The notes below the pieces were generated by a model. It saw nothing but the letters and a program-made list of their open reading frames with translations, was not told the origin of the DNA and ran no database searches. The position numbers were made by a program, and so were the translations under genes. Below are positions 25,785 to 34,674 of a stretch of DNA of 64,000 nucleotides, piece by piece; position 1 is the stretch's first letter; every line of letters begins with the position of its first letter. The stretch is taken from NCBI GenBank assembly GCA_038214135.1, contig JBBQSD010000004.1:1-64000 (forward strand). Reading direction: 5' to 3'. Source of the stretch: JANLSE01 sp038214135 (lineage in GTDB: Bacteria; Chloroflexota; Chloroflexia; Chloroflexales; Roseiflexaceae).

Positions 25785-27632
25785 ATGCACTCACCAACTC
25801 AGCCAGCCACGATCCGATCCTCCTTATGGTATGTCGTGCGTTTGATCGTGTTTCGCCCAGGACTCTACCTGCTCAGCGCGCTAGGTATTATCAGCTTTTA
25901 TGTGTGGCCGCTGATAACGGGAATCTTCATCCGTCAGATCTTCGATCAGCTTTCGAATCGCACGCTGCTTGCCAATGACGCTCGTGCGACGATCTGGGCG
26001 CTCGCGGGGGTGTTGATCGGTGTGGCTGTTGCCCATTCGTTTACGGCGCTCGCCTACCCGTTTGGCGAAAAAGCGGCCATGTTGATAGCCGACACGCTGA
26101 TGCGGCATAACCTGCTGCGCTCTATTCTCGGGCGGCCAGGTGCAAACGCTCTACCGCCAGATTCATCGCCGGGCGAGACGGTCAGCCGCTTACGCGATGA
26201 CATGGCGCATATCAGTATATTTATGACCTGGACGGCCGATCCGATCGGGCAGGCGTTGGCGTGTGGAATCGCGTTTGTCACGCTGGCGCGGATCGATCTG
26301 CGTATCACACTGTTTGGCTTTCTACCCTTGGTCGGCATCTTGGCCTTTGTCAATCTGTTGAACAACCGCATCCGGCACTACCGCAAGGCAAACCAGGAGT
26401 CGATCGGGCAGGTCACCGGGTTGCTCGGCGAGCTATTCGGCGCGGTGCAGGCGATCAAGGTCGCTGGGGTAGAACGGCATGTGGTGGCGCATCTGCAACG
26501 CATCAACGAAACCAGGCGGGCGGCGGCGCTGCGCGACCAACTGTTGAGCAATCTGATCAATGCGTTTTCGTTCGGCGCGGCCAACATCGCCACTGGCGTG
26601 TTGCTCATCCTGGCAGCCCAATCGTTGCAATCCGGCCAGTTCACGGTTGGCGATTTTGCGCTGTTCGCCGCGTACCTCGGCTGGCTGGCGTTCGTGATGG
26701 GCGCGGTTGGCGGCTACATGAAGCGCTACCAGCAGGTTGGTGTTTCGCTGCGGCGCGCAATCGAACTGTTGCAGGGTGCGCCTTCCAGAGTGCTCATACA
26801 GCATGATAACGATGTGCGAATGCGCGGTGCGCTGCCGACGATCTCCACCCCTAGCACCCATAATCATGTGCCGCTCCAAACACTCACAGTCACGGGGCTG
26901 ACCTATCGCTACCCTGGCAGCCAGCACGGCATCGAGGCCATTGATCTACGCATCAAGCGCGGACAGTTCGTGGTGATTACCGGGCGGATCGGCAGCGGTA
27001 AAAGCACCCTGCTACGGGCACTGCTTGGGTTGTTGCCGCCGCAGGCCAGTGAGGTGCGCTGGAATGGCCGGCTTATCGATGACCTGGCAGCATTTATGGC
27101 ACCGCCACATGTGGCCTATACACCGCAGGTGCCACGGCTGTTCAGCGAAACCCTGCGCGACAACCTGATGATGGGGCTGAGTGCAGAGACGACGAATATC
27201 GAAGGCACCTCCGAAAGAAACGGCGAACTGCTTCAGACAGCGCTCTACAAGGCGGTACTCGACCGTGATGTGCCGAAGTTGGATCACGGATTGGAAACTA
27301 TGGTCGGGCCGCGCGGGGTACGGCTGAGCGGTGGGCAAATGCAGCGTGCCGCCGCTGCGCGAATGTTCGCTCGCCAGCCGGAGTTGCTGGTGTTTGACGA
27401 CCTCTCGAGCGCGCTCGACGTTGAAACCGAGCGACTACTGTGGGATCGACTAGAGACAACAGCAGGCCACAGCACGGTCATCGCCGTTTCGCATCGCCGT
27501 GCCGCATTGCAACGCGCCAATTGGATCATCGTCCTCAAAGCAGGTCATATCGAGGCGCAGGGGTATCTCAATGATCTGCTCATCAGCAGCGCCGAACTGC
27601 GTGAACTCTGGCACACCGAAAAGGATCGTTGA
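25785..27632 (+). CDS. ABC exporter half-transporter (heterodimer subunit 2, degenerate Walker B)
   Basis: The 615-residue protein has the same layout as its partner: membrane domain (about 15-330), Walker A GRIGSGKST and signature LSGGQ. Walker B is LLVFDDLSSALD, so Asp replaces the catalytic Glu. The switch region is AVSHR. In heterodimeric exporters such as TM287/288 and BmrCD, one composite site is inactive in exactly this way; the deviating LSAGQ of subunit 1 faces this site. A linker of about 40 residues before the nucleotide domain is longer than usual. Confidence 0.93.
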   Translation: MHSPTQPATIRSSLWYVVRLIVFRPGLYLLSALGIISFYVWPLITGIFIRQIFDQLSNRTLLANDARATIWALAGVLIGVAVAHSFTALAYPFGEKAAMLIADTLMRHNLLRSILGRPGANALPPDSSPGETVSRLRDDMAHISIFMTWTADPIGQALACGIAFVTLARIDLRITLFGFLPLVGILAFVNLLNNRIRHYRKANQESIGQVTGLLGELFGAVQAIKVAGVERHVVAHLQRINETRRAAALRDQLLSNLINAFSFGAANIATGVLLILAAQSLQSGQFTVGDFALFAAYLGWLAFVMGAVGGYMKRYQQVGVSLRRAIELLQGAPSRVLIQHDNDVRMRGALPTISTPSTHNHVPLQTLTVTGLTYRYPGSQHGIEAIDLRIKRGQFVVITGRIGSGKSTLLRALLGLLPPQASEVRWNGRLIDDLAAFMAPPHVAYTPQVPRLFSETLRDNLMMGLSAETTNIEGTSERNGELLQTALYKAVLDRDVPKLDHGLETMVGPRGVRLSGGQMQRAAAARMFARQPELLVFDDLSSALDVETERLLWDRLETTAGHSTVIAVSHRRAALQRANWIIVLKAGHIEAQGYLNDLLISSAELRELWHTEKDR

Positions 27633-27776
27633 ACCATTCGGTTGCCGGATCGCCAAGCCCTGCCGATTTGAATGGATAAACCTGGGCGTGCGTGTGTCCC
27701 GTGTCATCTGGTAATACTGAGCGAGTACATTGTGATCGGTCACTGAACGTTTATCATCAAAGGAGACACCATTTTC

Positions 27777-27965
27777 ATGCCCACACGACATGCACCCCGG
27801 CGTCGGCGCTTCATCGCTGTTCTGGCCCTAAGTCTCGCCTTCGCCCTCGCGGGGATTGCCACTGTCCGAACTGACCCTGCATCAGCATGGTCGCTCCCGC
27901 CTGGACTGACCGCACAACCCGACCTTGCTTCACCAGATGCGAAGTGGAGCACAGCCCCGATCTAG
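27777..27965 (+). pseudogene. Signal-peptide fragment of a secreted protein
   Basis: AAAGGAGA precedes an ATG that opens a clear signal peptide: RRRR, hydrophobic residues 12-27, then A-S-A-W. The frame stops 20 residues further on. Sequence after about 27945 belongs to a recombinase remnant in another frame, so the body of the secreted protein has been lost. Confidence 0.5.
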
Positions 27966-28160
27966 CGTTCCGCGCCTGCCTGTATCTGCAGGACATACCC
28001 GCACTGCTCAACGAGGCAACACCAGCCGAGCGCCAACAAATGATCAGCCAGTTGCTGACGCAGGTATATGGCAAACGGAGTGGGCTGGTTGCGTTGCGGC
28101 CAACGCGAATCGCAGCGCCGCTGTTTGTGGCAGCGGCGCAATCGCAGGCGTGGCTTTTAA
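27953..28160 (+). pseudogene. C-terminal remnant of a large serine recombinase
   Basis: In the frame of 27887 the text from about 27953 reads DLAFRACLYLQDIPALLNEA followed by T-P-A-E-R-Q-Q-M-I-S-Q-L-L and LVALRPTRIAAPLF. This resembles the C-terminal coiled helix and end of serine site-specific recombinases (L-P-x-L-L-x-x-A-x-P-x-E-R-x-x-L). The catalytic domain is absent. It stops just before tRNA-Lys, which suggests the relic of an integrated element. Confidence 0.5.
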
Positions 28161-28176
28161 CGAAGGGGCGTGCTGG

Positions 28177-28248
28177 TGGGCCGGGTGGGGCTCGAACCCA
28201 CGACCATCGGCTTAAAAGGCCGTTGCTCTACCACTGAGCTACCAGCCC
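28177..28248 (-). tRNA. tRNA-Lys (UUU)
   Basis: The 72-base gene reads GGGCTGGTAGCTCAGTGG at its 5' end, with anticodon loop CTTTTAA (anticodon UUU) and the T loop GGTTCGAGCC. The acceptor arms GGGCTGG/CCGGCCC pair with one G-U. CCA is not encoded. The first anticodon-stem pair is an A-A mismatch. Confidence 0.95.
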
Positions 28249-28307
28249 AACCAAGTATATTATACCATAGGTTTTTCCTGGGTTGTGAGGAAAAGCGCAT
28301 ACTGCTG

Positions 28308-29279
28308 CTAGGTCGTCAGCAATACCTTGCCACTGGTTGCTCGGCTCGCCAATGCCGTATGTGCGGCAGATGCTTCGGCCAGTGGGTAGGATCGATCAAT
28401 CCGTACATTCAGGCGGCCTGCTGCAATCAGATCAAATAGTTCACCAGCGCGAGCCAGTAGCTCGGCCCGATCCTGCACATAATGGCCAAGCGTTGGGCGT
28501 GTAAGGAACAGCGATCCTTTTGCATTCAGGATCTGTGGATCAAGTGGCGGTACGGCTCCACTCGATTGGCCATACAATATCAAATAGCCGCGTGGCCGTA
28601 GTGTTCCCAGGCTCTGGTCAAAGGTATCCTTGCCGACCGATTCATACACGACATCAACGCCGCGGCCGTTGGTCATCCGCCGGGCAACCTCGGCAAATTC
28701 GGTGTAGCTTGTCACTTCATCAGCACCCGCCGCCCTTGCGAACTGCGCTTTCTCTGCTGTCGAAACGGTGCCAATCACGGTGGCACCGCGCAATTTGGCA
28801 AGCTGGGTCAATAGTAATCCAACGCCGCCTGCCGCTGCATGAACAATGGCTGTGTCGCCTGGTTTGAGTGGATAGGTGCTGGCCGTCAAATAATGAGCGG
28901 TGAGCCCCTGGAGCATAACGGCTGCTGCAATGGTCAGATCAATGTCGGCTGGTACCGGCACCAACTTCCCGGCTGGCACGATTGCGTATTCTGCATAGCT
29001 GCCCAATTGCTGTGCATACGCAACCCGATCACCAACCTGTACTTCCTGAACATCTGCACCAATCGAATCCACAATACCAGCAGCCTCATTGCCTGGTATG
29101 AATGGGAGCTGGCCCTTGTACTGGCCACTGCGCTGGTAGATATCGATGAAGTTGACGCCCGACGCCGCGATTTTGATGCGCGCCTCGCCTGGGCCTGGTG
29201 TCGGAATTGGCACGTCTTCATAGGAAAGAACATCTGGGCCGCCATAGCTGTGAATACGGATTGCATGCATCGAATCCAT
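28308..29279 (-). CDS. NADPH:quinone oxidoreductase (zeta-crystallin family)
   Basis: The 323-residue protein is a zinc-free MDR enzyme of the quinone oxidoreductase type. It has the N-terminal pattern H-x-x-G-G-P-D-V-L, GVNFIDIYQRSG (about 45-56), and a Rossmann site HAAAGGVGLLLTQLA (about 146-160). It reduces quinones with NADPH by one or two electrons and lies in the cytoplasm. ATG 29279 is chosen because GGAGG precedes it at 7 bases; the open extension to 29360 lacks a ribosome site. It is a single gene next to tRNA-Lys. Confidence 0.94.
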   Translation of the reverse strand: MDSMHAIRIHSYGGPDVLSYEDVPIPTPGPGEARIKIAASGVNFIDIYQRSGQYKGQLPFIPGNEAAGIVDSIGADVQEVQVGDRVAYAQQLGSYAEYAIVPAGKLVPVPADIDLTIAAAVMLQGLTAHYLTASTYPLKPGDTAIVHAAAGGVGLLLTQLAKLRGATVIGTVSTAEKAQFARAAGADEVTSYTEFAEVARRMTNGRGVDVVYESVGKDTFDQSLGTLRPRGYLILYGQSSGAVPPLDPQILNAKGSLFLTRPTLGHYVQDRAELLARAGELFDLIAAGRLNVRIDRSYPLAEASAAHTALASRATSGKVLLTT

Positions 29280-29506
29280 CGATTCCCTCCATTTCAAAGG
29301 CCTACCAAACACCTGCCATAATCCCACTATACCATAGAACTGGCTGCGATTGCGTTCCATGGTATCATACGTTCGTTATCGCCTGGCCTGATCAATAGAC
29401 TATAGAAGAACATCAAGCAGTGTTCGCTTGTTCATGCACAACGGAGCAGATGAACAAGAGTCGATGCTTACTTATTCTCTCTATTAGTACAAACAAGGAG
29501 ACGCCA

Positions 29507-30622
29507 ATGTCGGATGTCGTTCGTGTCGGGGTTGTTGGTGCTGGTGCAATCGCCCAGCGTGGCGTGCTGCCGCACCTCAGCCAACCCGATGTACAGGATC
29601 GTGTGCGCCTGGCCGCAATCTGTGATCCCGTGCCTGGCCGCGCCGAAGCCGCCGCAACCAAGTATGGAGTCGAACGCCACTTCCTCGAATATACCGATCT
29701 ACTCAGCAATGGCGAGGTCGATCTTGTGACGATCTGTTCGCCAATTGGCCTGCACTATCAACAGGGACTCCTGGCACTGGAAGCGGGTAAACATATCCAT
29801 TTCAATAAGACCATGACGACCACTGCTGCTGAGGCGACCGACCTAATCGAGCGTGCGGCGGCGCGCAATCTCAAGATCGTTGCTTCCCCAGGCGAAGTGC
29901 TGCGCCCACATAATCAGCAGATCAGGGAATTGATCAACACGGGTGCAATTGGAACATTATGCTGGGCTGTCTGTGGTGCAGCCTTCGGCACCTACCATCA
30001 GGATGAGGAATTCCGTAAGGGCGACGATATTCTCTCAACGGTCGATCCATCGTGGTATTTCCGCAAACCAGGCGGCGGGCCACTCTATGATATGACCGTC
30101 TATGCCCTGCATGGCCTGACAAGCGTGCTCGGCTCGGCCAAACGAGTCACGGCACTCTCTGGGGTGCGAATCTCCGAACGCGAGTTCCGCGGCGTTATGG
30201 TTCCCAGCGATGCCGACGACAACACCCTGATTCTGATCGACTTTGGCAACAACCTGTTTGCACTGGCCTATGGCACAGCTGCCGGCTCAGTATCGCACGG
30301 CTTTAGTGGCAGCTACTTTGGCACAAAAGGATCGATTATCGGGCTGGATCTGAATAGCAAGCCATTCGATTACCCAGGCCGCGATGAGGCCAATGCCCAT
30401 CCAGAAGGTAATCAGATCATTCTGCCCCATGTTGTTGGATCACACCGCAGCATTATGGAACAGCATGTGTTCGAAGATATTATGCAGCTTGTCGATTGGG
30501 TTCGCGATGGCACACCAACGCCTGTAACTGCTGAACACGCCCGCCATGTGATCGAGATCATTGAGGCTGGCTACCGTGCAGCAGAAACTGGCCAAACCCA
30601 GGATCTGACGACGAGCTTTTAA
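29507..30622 (+). CDS. Gfo/Idh/MocA family oxidoreductase
   Basis: The 371-residue protein has an N-terminal NAD(P) Rossmann fold (VGVVGAGAIAQRG, residues 6-18) and the E-K-P-like segment altered to H-F-N-K-T-M near residue 105. Lys at that position is the catalytic base in the family. The C-terminal alpha/beta domain carries the D-x-x-x-H-like element YDMTVYALHGL. Substrates are usually sugars, inositols or their derivatives. AAGGAG before ATG 29507 sets the start; an upstream extension to 29420 is unlikely. It stands alone. Confidence 0.93.
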   Translation: MSDVVRVGVVGAGAIAQRGVLPHLSQPDVQDRVRLAAICDPVPGRAEAAATKYGVERHFLEYTDLLSNGEVDLVTICSPIGLHYQQGLLALEAGKHIHFNKTMTTTAAEATDLIERAAARNLKIVASPGEVLRPHNQQIRELINTGAIGTLCWAVCGAAFGTYHQDEEFRKGDDILSTVDPSWYFRKPGGGPLYDMTVYALHGLTSVLGSAKRVTALSGVRISEREFRGVMVPSDADDNTLILIDFGNNLFALAYGTAAGSVSHGFSGSYFGTKGSIIGLDLNSKPFDYPGRDEANAHPEGNQIILPHVVGSHRSIMEQHVFEDIMQLVDWVRDGTPTPVTAEHARHVIEIIEAGYRAAETGQTQDLTTSF

Positions 30623-30624
30623 CC

Positions 30625-30703
30625 ATAGCCGATAGCCCGATAATCAATAGACCAATAGACCGATAGCCAAATGTATCGGCTATCGGCTATCGATTATCGG
30701 CTA
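30625..30703. repeat. CCGATAG heptamer repeats forming a hairpin
   Basis: Several CGATAG/GATAGACC units run one way (AGCCGATAGCCCGATAAT) and their complement returns (CGATTATCGGCTAT), giving a large imperfect hairpin between two convergent genes. It probably acts as a bidirectional terminator. Related runs occur at 33360 and 42446. Confidence 0.7.
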
Positions 30704-31732
30704 TATAGTGAACCCCACCACCGGCCCATCGACCGATACCTGCACTCGCACCCCTGGTGCAATGCCATCACGCGGGCGAACCCGGGCCTGCAGCAGCGTT
30801 TGATCTGCCAAACGAATTGAGAGCAGTTGATCATGCCCATAGTAGATCACGCGCTCAATTATTGCCGCACTATCCCGTTCTGGCACAACCAGCAACCGTT
30901 CTGGGCGAATCATCACCTCAATTGGGCCATGCATGGGCTGGGTTAATTGAACAATACCAAGCGGGCTACTGGCCGTCGTACCATCAGCAAGCGCTGGCAG
31001 GAGGTTGGCTTCACCAACAAATGCAGCAATTCCGCGTGTCGCTGGTCGTTCGTAGACATCCAGGGGTGTGCCGAACTGCACCAACTGGCCGGCATCCATC
31101 ACGGCGACAAGATCGGCAACACTCAGCGCCTCTTCCTGATCATGGGTCACAAATACGGTTGTTGTGCCAGCCATGCGAACAACACGCTGCACTTCTGCAC
31201 GCATCTCGCGACGCAGTGCTGCATCCAGGTTAGCAAATGGTTCATCAAGCAGGATGATTGGCGGATTGGGTGCCAACGCTCGCGCCAATGCGACCCGCTG
31301 TTGCTGGCCGCCAGAGAGTTGATGTGGGTAGCGCACTCCAAGCCCGCCAAGATCAACAAGTTCGAGCATCTCGCGCACACGGCGTTGCTGTTCCTGGCGA
31401 GCAACACGATTGATTCCAAAGGCAATATTTTCATGCACCGTGAGATGTGGAAACAGTGCGCCATCCTGGAATACGAGGCCAACCTGGCGTGATTCAGGCG
31501 GCACCCAGGTACTGCGCCCAGCCACAGGCTTGCCAGCTAGCCGAATCTCACCCTCATCAGGGGTTTCGAGTCCGGCAATCAGACGCAGTGTGGTTGTTTT
31601 ACCACAGCCACTTGGCCCAAGCAGAGCGACAAGCGCCTGCTGCGGTATCGCTATTGTGATCGCGCTCACCGCTGCCGTTGGCCGATCATAGCGCTTCGTC
31701 ACACCAATTAATTCAATCACTGTATCCTGCAT
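30701..31732 (-). CDS. ABC transporter ATP-binding subunit (FbpC/PotA/UgpC-like)
   Basis: The 343-residue ATPase has Walker A GPSGCGKTT (about 39-47), Q-loop, signature LSGGQQQR, Walker B IILLDEPFAN and the H-loop VTHD. A C-terminal TOBE-type regulatory domain (about 245-343) follows. These features fit the importer class that takes up iron, polyamines, sulfate or sugars. No permease or binding protein is present, so its partners are encoded elsewhere. It is the last gene of a three-gene operon; its ATG overlaps the stop of the phosphatase-type gene by one base. Confidence 0.92.
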   Translation of the reverse strand: MQDTVIELIGVTKRYDRPTAAVSAITIAIPQQALVALLGPSGCGKTTTLRLIAGLETPDEGEIRLAGKPVAGRSTWVPPESRQVGLVFQDGALFPHLTVHENIAFGINRVARQEQQRRVREMLELVDLGGLGVRYPHQLSGGQQQRVALARALAPNPPIILLDEPFANLDAALRREMRAEVQRVVRMAGTTTVFVTHDQEEALSVADLVAVMDAGQLVQFGTPLDVYERPATRGIAAFVGEANLLPALADGTTASSPLGIVQLTQPMHGPIEVMIRPERLLVVPERDSAAIIERVIYYGHDQLLSIRLADQTLLQARVRPRDGIAPGVRVQVSVDGPVVGFTI

Positions 31733-32547
31733 TATGTCAATTCAATATCAGCAAGCACTGGGTAATGATCGCTTGGATAGTATGGCGGGTTCTCATCGCG
31801 AATAATCCCGCAGTGTTGTGCGGTGAGGCCACGGGTGAGCACCCAATCGATCCGTTCGATCCAGCCGGTTTTGTGTTTGCGATCACGGCCAACAAACCCA
31901 TGGAAGGTATATGACTCGAGGCCATCCTGCTCACCAACCGACAGGAATGCATCGATCAATCCTGCGTTGGCAAACACCTGGTAGGGCGGCGTTCCTGGAT
32001 CACAGTTAAAATCGCCAGTCAGAATCAGTGGCTCATCTGGCTGTGCAATCGCTGCAAGCTGGTTCATAATCAGTTTGGCCCCTTCAACACGCGCCTGTTT
32101 GCTGATATGATCGAGATGGGTGTTGAGCAACAGGAAGCTCGCATCGCCCTGAATTGCTGAATGGCTTGCAGAAATCGGCTGGAAACGCGCCCATTGGGCC
32201 GAACGAATACAGGCCGTCTCCCAGGATTCTGAATGGCGCAGTGGTGTGGTGCTCAACCAAAATCCGCCAACACCGCACAGCCGCAGCACCGCCGGGTTCC
32301 AGGCAATAGCAGGGTATTCGAACGGCTCATTATTGCCATAGCGTGGGCCAAGGCTCCAACGATAGTTCGCAAGTTCGTACTGATACACCGCCATATTGCC
32401 ATCCTGAAATTCCTGAAAACCAATCACATCCGGTGCATGCCTTCGGATTGTTGCTACATTCAGGGCGGCGCGCTCAGGCCAGAAATTCACGCCATCGCGC
32501 TTCCAATAGGCCCCACGTATATTGAATGTCATAACCCTTAGGTTCAT
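31732..32547 (-). CDS. Endonuclease/exonuclease/phosphatase (EEP) family protein
   Basis: The 271-residue protein has the EEP fold: T-F-N-I-R near residue 8, F-Q-E-F for the metal-binding Glu near 46, N-T-H-L-D-H near 155, G-D-F-N near 190, and a final S-D-H-Y-P-V near 262. All catalytic residues (N, E, D, N, H) are visible. Such enzymes cleave phosphodiesters in DNA, RNA, inositol phosphates or sphingomyelin; there is no signal peptide here. It overlaps both operon neighbours by a single base. Confidence 0.93.
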   Translation of the reverse strand: MNLRVMTFNIRGAYWKRDGVNFWPERAALNVATIRRHAPDVIGFQEFQDGNMAVYQYELANYRWSLGPRYGNNEPFEYPAIAWNPAVLRLCGVGGFWLSTTPLRHSESWETACIRSAQWARFQPISASHSAIQGDASFLLLNTHLDHISKQARVEGAKLIMNQLAAIAQPDEPLILTGDFNCDPGTPPYQVFANAGLIDAFLSVGEQDGLESYTFHGFVGRDRKHKTGWIERIDWVLTRGLTAQHCGIIRDENPPYYPSDHYPVLADIELT

Positions 32548-33281
32548 TATTGCCTCTCGCCACGCGGCCCACGATTCAATGCCGCCAATGAGGTGCGTGC
32601 AATCCCTTCTGCATCGAAATTAGCGGGATTCAGCCATGCCTCAAAATTCGCTCGCACGGCCGGCCATTCGTAATCAAGCAACGAAAACCAGGCGGTATCA
32701 CGGTTCTTGCCCTTTACCACCATATGCTGGTAGAAGGTGCCTTCGTAGCTAAAGCCAAGCCGAGCCGCAGCACTGCGCGATGCCTGATTGAGTGCGTTGC
32801 ACTTCCATTCCAGCCGCCGATAACCAAGGGCATCAAAGGTATGCTGCATCAGCAGGAACAGTGCTTCGGTGCTCTGGCGCGTGTTCTGCAAGAATGGCGC
32901 AAACCAGATATGGCCAATTTCCAGTGAACCATTGGCAGGCGCAATATTCATAAATGTGACCATGCCACCTGCACGGTTGCTCGCACGATCCCGAACCGCA
33001 AAAAACAATGGATCGGTACTCGCTGCACGCCCCTCCAGCCAGGCACGCATGAGCGCTTCGCTGGCAAATGGCCCATATGGCAGGTAATCCCACACCCGTG
33101 CCCCAGCCTGATCCGCATGCGTTGCTCCAAACAAATCTGCACCATGGGCATGCGGGTCAAGCGGCTCCAGACGCACTGTTACGCCCTCAAGGGCAGCTCG
33201 TTCTGGCCGTCGACCATCCAGCACTGGTGTTACGATTTCTCCACTAATTGCTCGTTCTGGCAATGGTTGGTTCTGTATCAT
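32547..33281 (-). CDS. GNAT acetyltransferase (RimJ/RimL type)
   Basis: The 244-residue protein contains a GNAT domain of the Acetyltransf_3 kind: GAVRLEPL-like start (TVRLEPLD), a central beta strand LEIGHIWFAPFLQNTRQSTEA where acetyl-CoA binds, and A-L-N-Q-A-S-R-S-A-A-A-R-L-G-F near residue 175. It may modify protein N-termini or small molecules. It leads the operon with the EEP protein and the ABC ATPase. Confidence 0.92.
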   Translation of the reverse strand: MIQNQPLPERAISGEIVTPVLDGRRPERAALEGVTVRLEPLDPHAHGADLFGATHADQAGARVWDYLPYGPFASEALMRAWLEGRAASTDPLFFAVRDRASNRAGGMVTFMNIAPANGSLEIGHIWFAPFLQNTRQSTEALFLLMQHTFDALGYRRLEWKCNALNQASRSAAARLGFSYEGTFYQHMVVKGKNRDTAWFSLLDYEWPAVRANFEAWLNPANFDAEGIARTSLAALNRGPRGERQ

Positions 33282-33359
33282 CCTGGAACCTCCTGGTCTA
33301 GTTCATTGTTGTATGCAGAGGGTAGCTGATTTGCGTGACCTATGCAAGCGCGGCCATCT

Positions 33360-33390
33360 CAGCCGATAGCCAACAGACCAAGAGACCGAA
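33360..33390. repeat. CCGATAG-type heptamer repeat
   Basis: AGCCGATAGCCAACAGACC and AAGAGACCGAAA belong to the GATAG(ACC) family seen at 30625 and 42446. The remainder of 33282-33491 shows no gene. Confidence 0.5.
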
Positions 33391-33491
33391 AAATCTGCGG
33401 AAATATGTGGCAATCTGCGGATAACTACCGGATTAAAACCCGCTGATCGCCCTGTGCTACAATATCCATCGTATAGCATAGTGAGAACATA

Positions 33492-34541
33492 ATGACACAC
33501 ACATCCGCACCATGGGAAGAACGCTGGCACCCACTGCGTGAAGAATGGGTGATTGTCGCCGCCCATCGCCAGAGCCGCCCCTGGATCGGTGAGACTGTGA
33601 ATACCCCTGAGCCACATATTCCCCACTATCTGTCGGATTGTTATCTGTGCCCCAGCAACACCCGCGTCGGCGGGGCAAGTAACCCAAACTATAGCGGCGT
33701 TTTTGTCTTCGACAACGATCATCCGTGTGTTGGGCCGGATGCACCAGAGTTTACGCCACCCCCAGCTCCATATCGTGCCCGCCGCGCCAATGGCCTGGCC
33801 CGCGTGATCTGCTATGATCCCCGCCACGATCTGACCGTCGCAGAGATGGAAACTGTCCAGATCGGCGCAATTATCCAAACATGGCAGCGCGAGACGCATG
33901 ATCTGAGCATGCGCCCGGAAGTCAATCAGGTGCTGATCTTCGAGAATAAAGGCGCGGTGGTTGGCGTTTCCAACCCGCACCCACACGGCCAGATCTATGC
34001 AACTAATTTCACCTGGAAGACCTTCGATACCGAGCGGGAGGCGCAACAGCGCTACAATGCCGAATGCGGGCGATCACTCTTCCAGGATATTATTGCCGCC
34101 GAACAACAGGATGGCAGGCGAATTCTGTTCGAGGATGCGCACACAATTGCCTTTGTGCCCTATTTCGCTCGCTATGCCTATGAAGTGTATATTGCCCCAA
34201 AGCGCAGTGTGCCGCATATTCATGCCCTCAACGAGAGCGAAGTTGCCAGCCTTGCCCAGGCACTCAAATATGTGACCGTACGCTTCGATAATCTGTGGCG
34301 ACAATCCTTCCCATATGTGATGCCAATCCATCAGGCACCAACCGATGGCGGCGATTATCGCGATTTTCATTGCTTCATTGGCTTCCTACCGCCATTACGA
34401 AGGCCCAATACCCTGAAGTATCTGGCTGGGCCGGAAATCGGCGGCGGCAACTTCCTGAGCGATACTGCCCCCGAGGAAAAGGCAGCCGAATTGCGCGCCC
34501 TCCCAACAACACACTATCGATCTGACACGGTGACACGGTGA
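33492..34541 (+). CDS. galT: Galactose-1-phosphate uridylyltransferase
   Basis: The 349-residue enzyme exchanges UMP between UDP-glucose and galactose-1-phosphate in the Leloir pathway. The nucleophilic His motif is intact in SNPHPHGQIY (about 162-171), and the zinc-binding CYLCPSN is near residue 52. R-W-H-P and GVFVFDNDHP are also typical. The last residues (RSDTVTR) are encoded by the tandem TGACACGG repeat that starts at 34523, so the native stop appears to have been lost or shifted by repeat growth. It is followed by an inositol phosphatase-family gene. No galE is in the window; the sugar kinase at 53315 is distant. Confidence 0.95.
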   Translation: MTHTSAPWEERWHPLREEWVIVAAHRQSRPWIGETVNTPEPHIPHYLSDCYLCPSNTRVGGASNPNYSGVFVFDNDHPCVGPDAPEFTPPPAPYRARRANGLARVICYDPRHDLTVAEMETVQIGAIIQTWQRETHDLSMRPEVNQVLIFENKGAVVGVSNPHPHGQIYATNFTWKTFDTEREAQQRYNAECGRSLFQDIIAAEQQDGRRILFEDAHTIAFVPYFARYAYEVYIAPKRSVPHIHALNESEVASLAQALKYVTVRFDNLWRQSFPYVMPIHQAPTDGGDYRDFHCFIGFLPPLRRPNTLKYLAGPEIGGGNFLSDTAPEEKAAELRALPTTHYRSDTVTR

Positions 34542-34637
34542 ACCCTGACACGGTGACGGGCTGACACGGTGACAGATGCTCGATTGAAGTGGTACAAGGC
34601 TAATCAAGCACATTCACCTGGTCACCGTGTCACCTGA
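34523..34637. repeat. TGACACGG octamer repeats with inverted partner
   Basis: TGACACGG occurs four times in direct order from 34523 to about 34571. The complement CCGTGTCA appears at about 34624-34631, so transcripts could fold. The repeat enters the 3' end of galT. Confidence 0.8.
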
Positions 34638-34674
34638 TCAAGGGCTGTCACTTAGTCAAAAGAAGGAACACTCA

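Noticed and set aside
34627..34674. Upstream in-frame start of the inositol-phosphatase gene
   Set aside because: The extra codons come from repeat DNA, and AAGGAA stands before ATG 34675.
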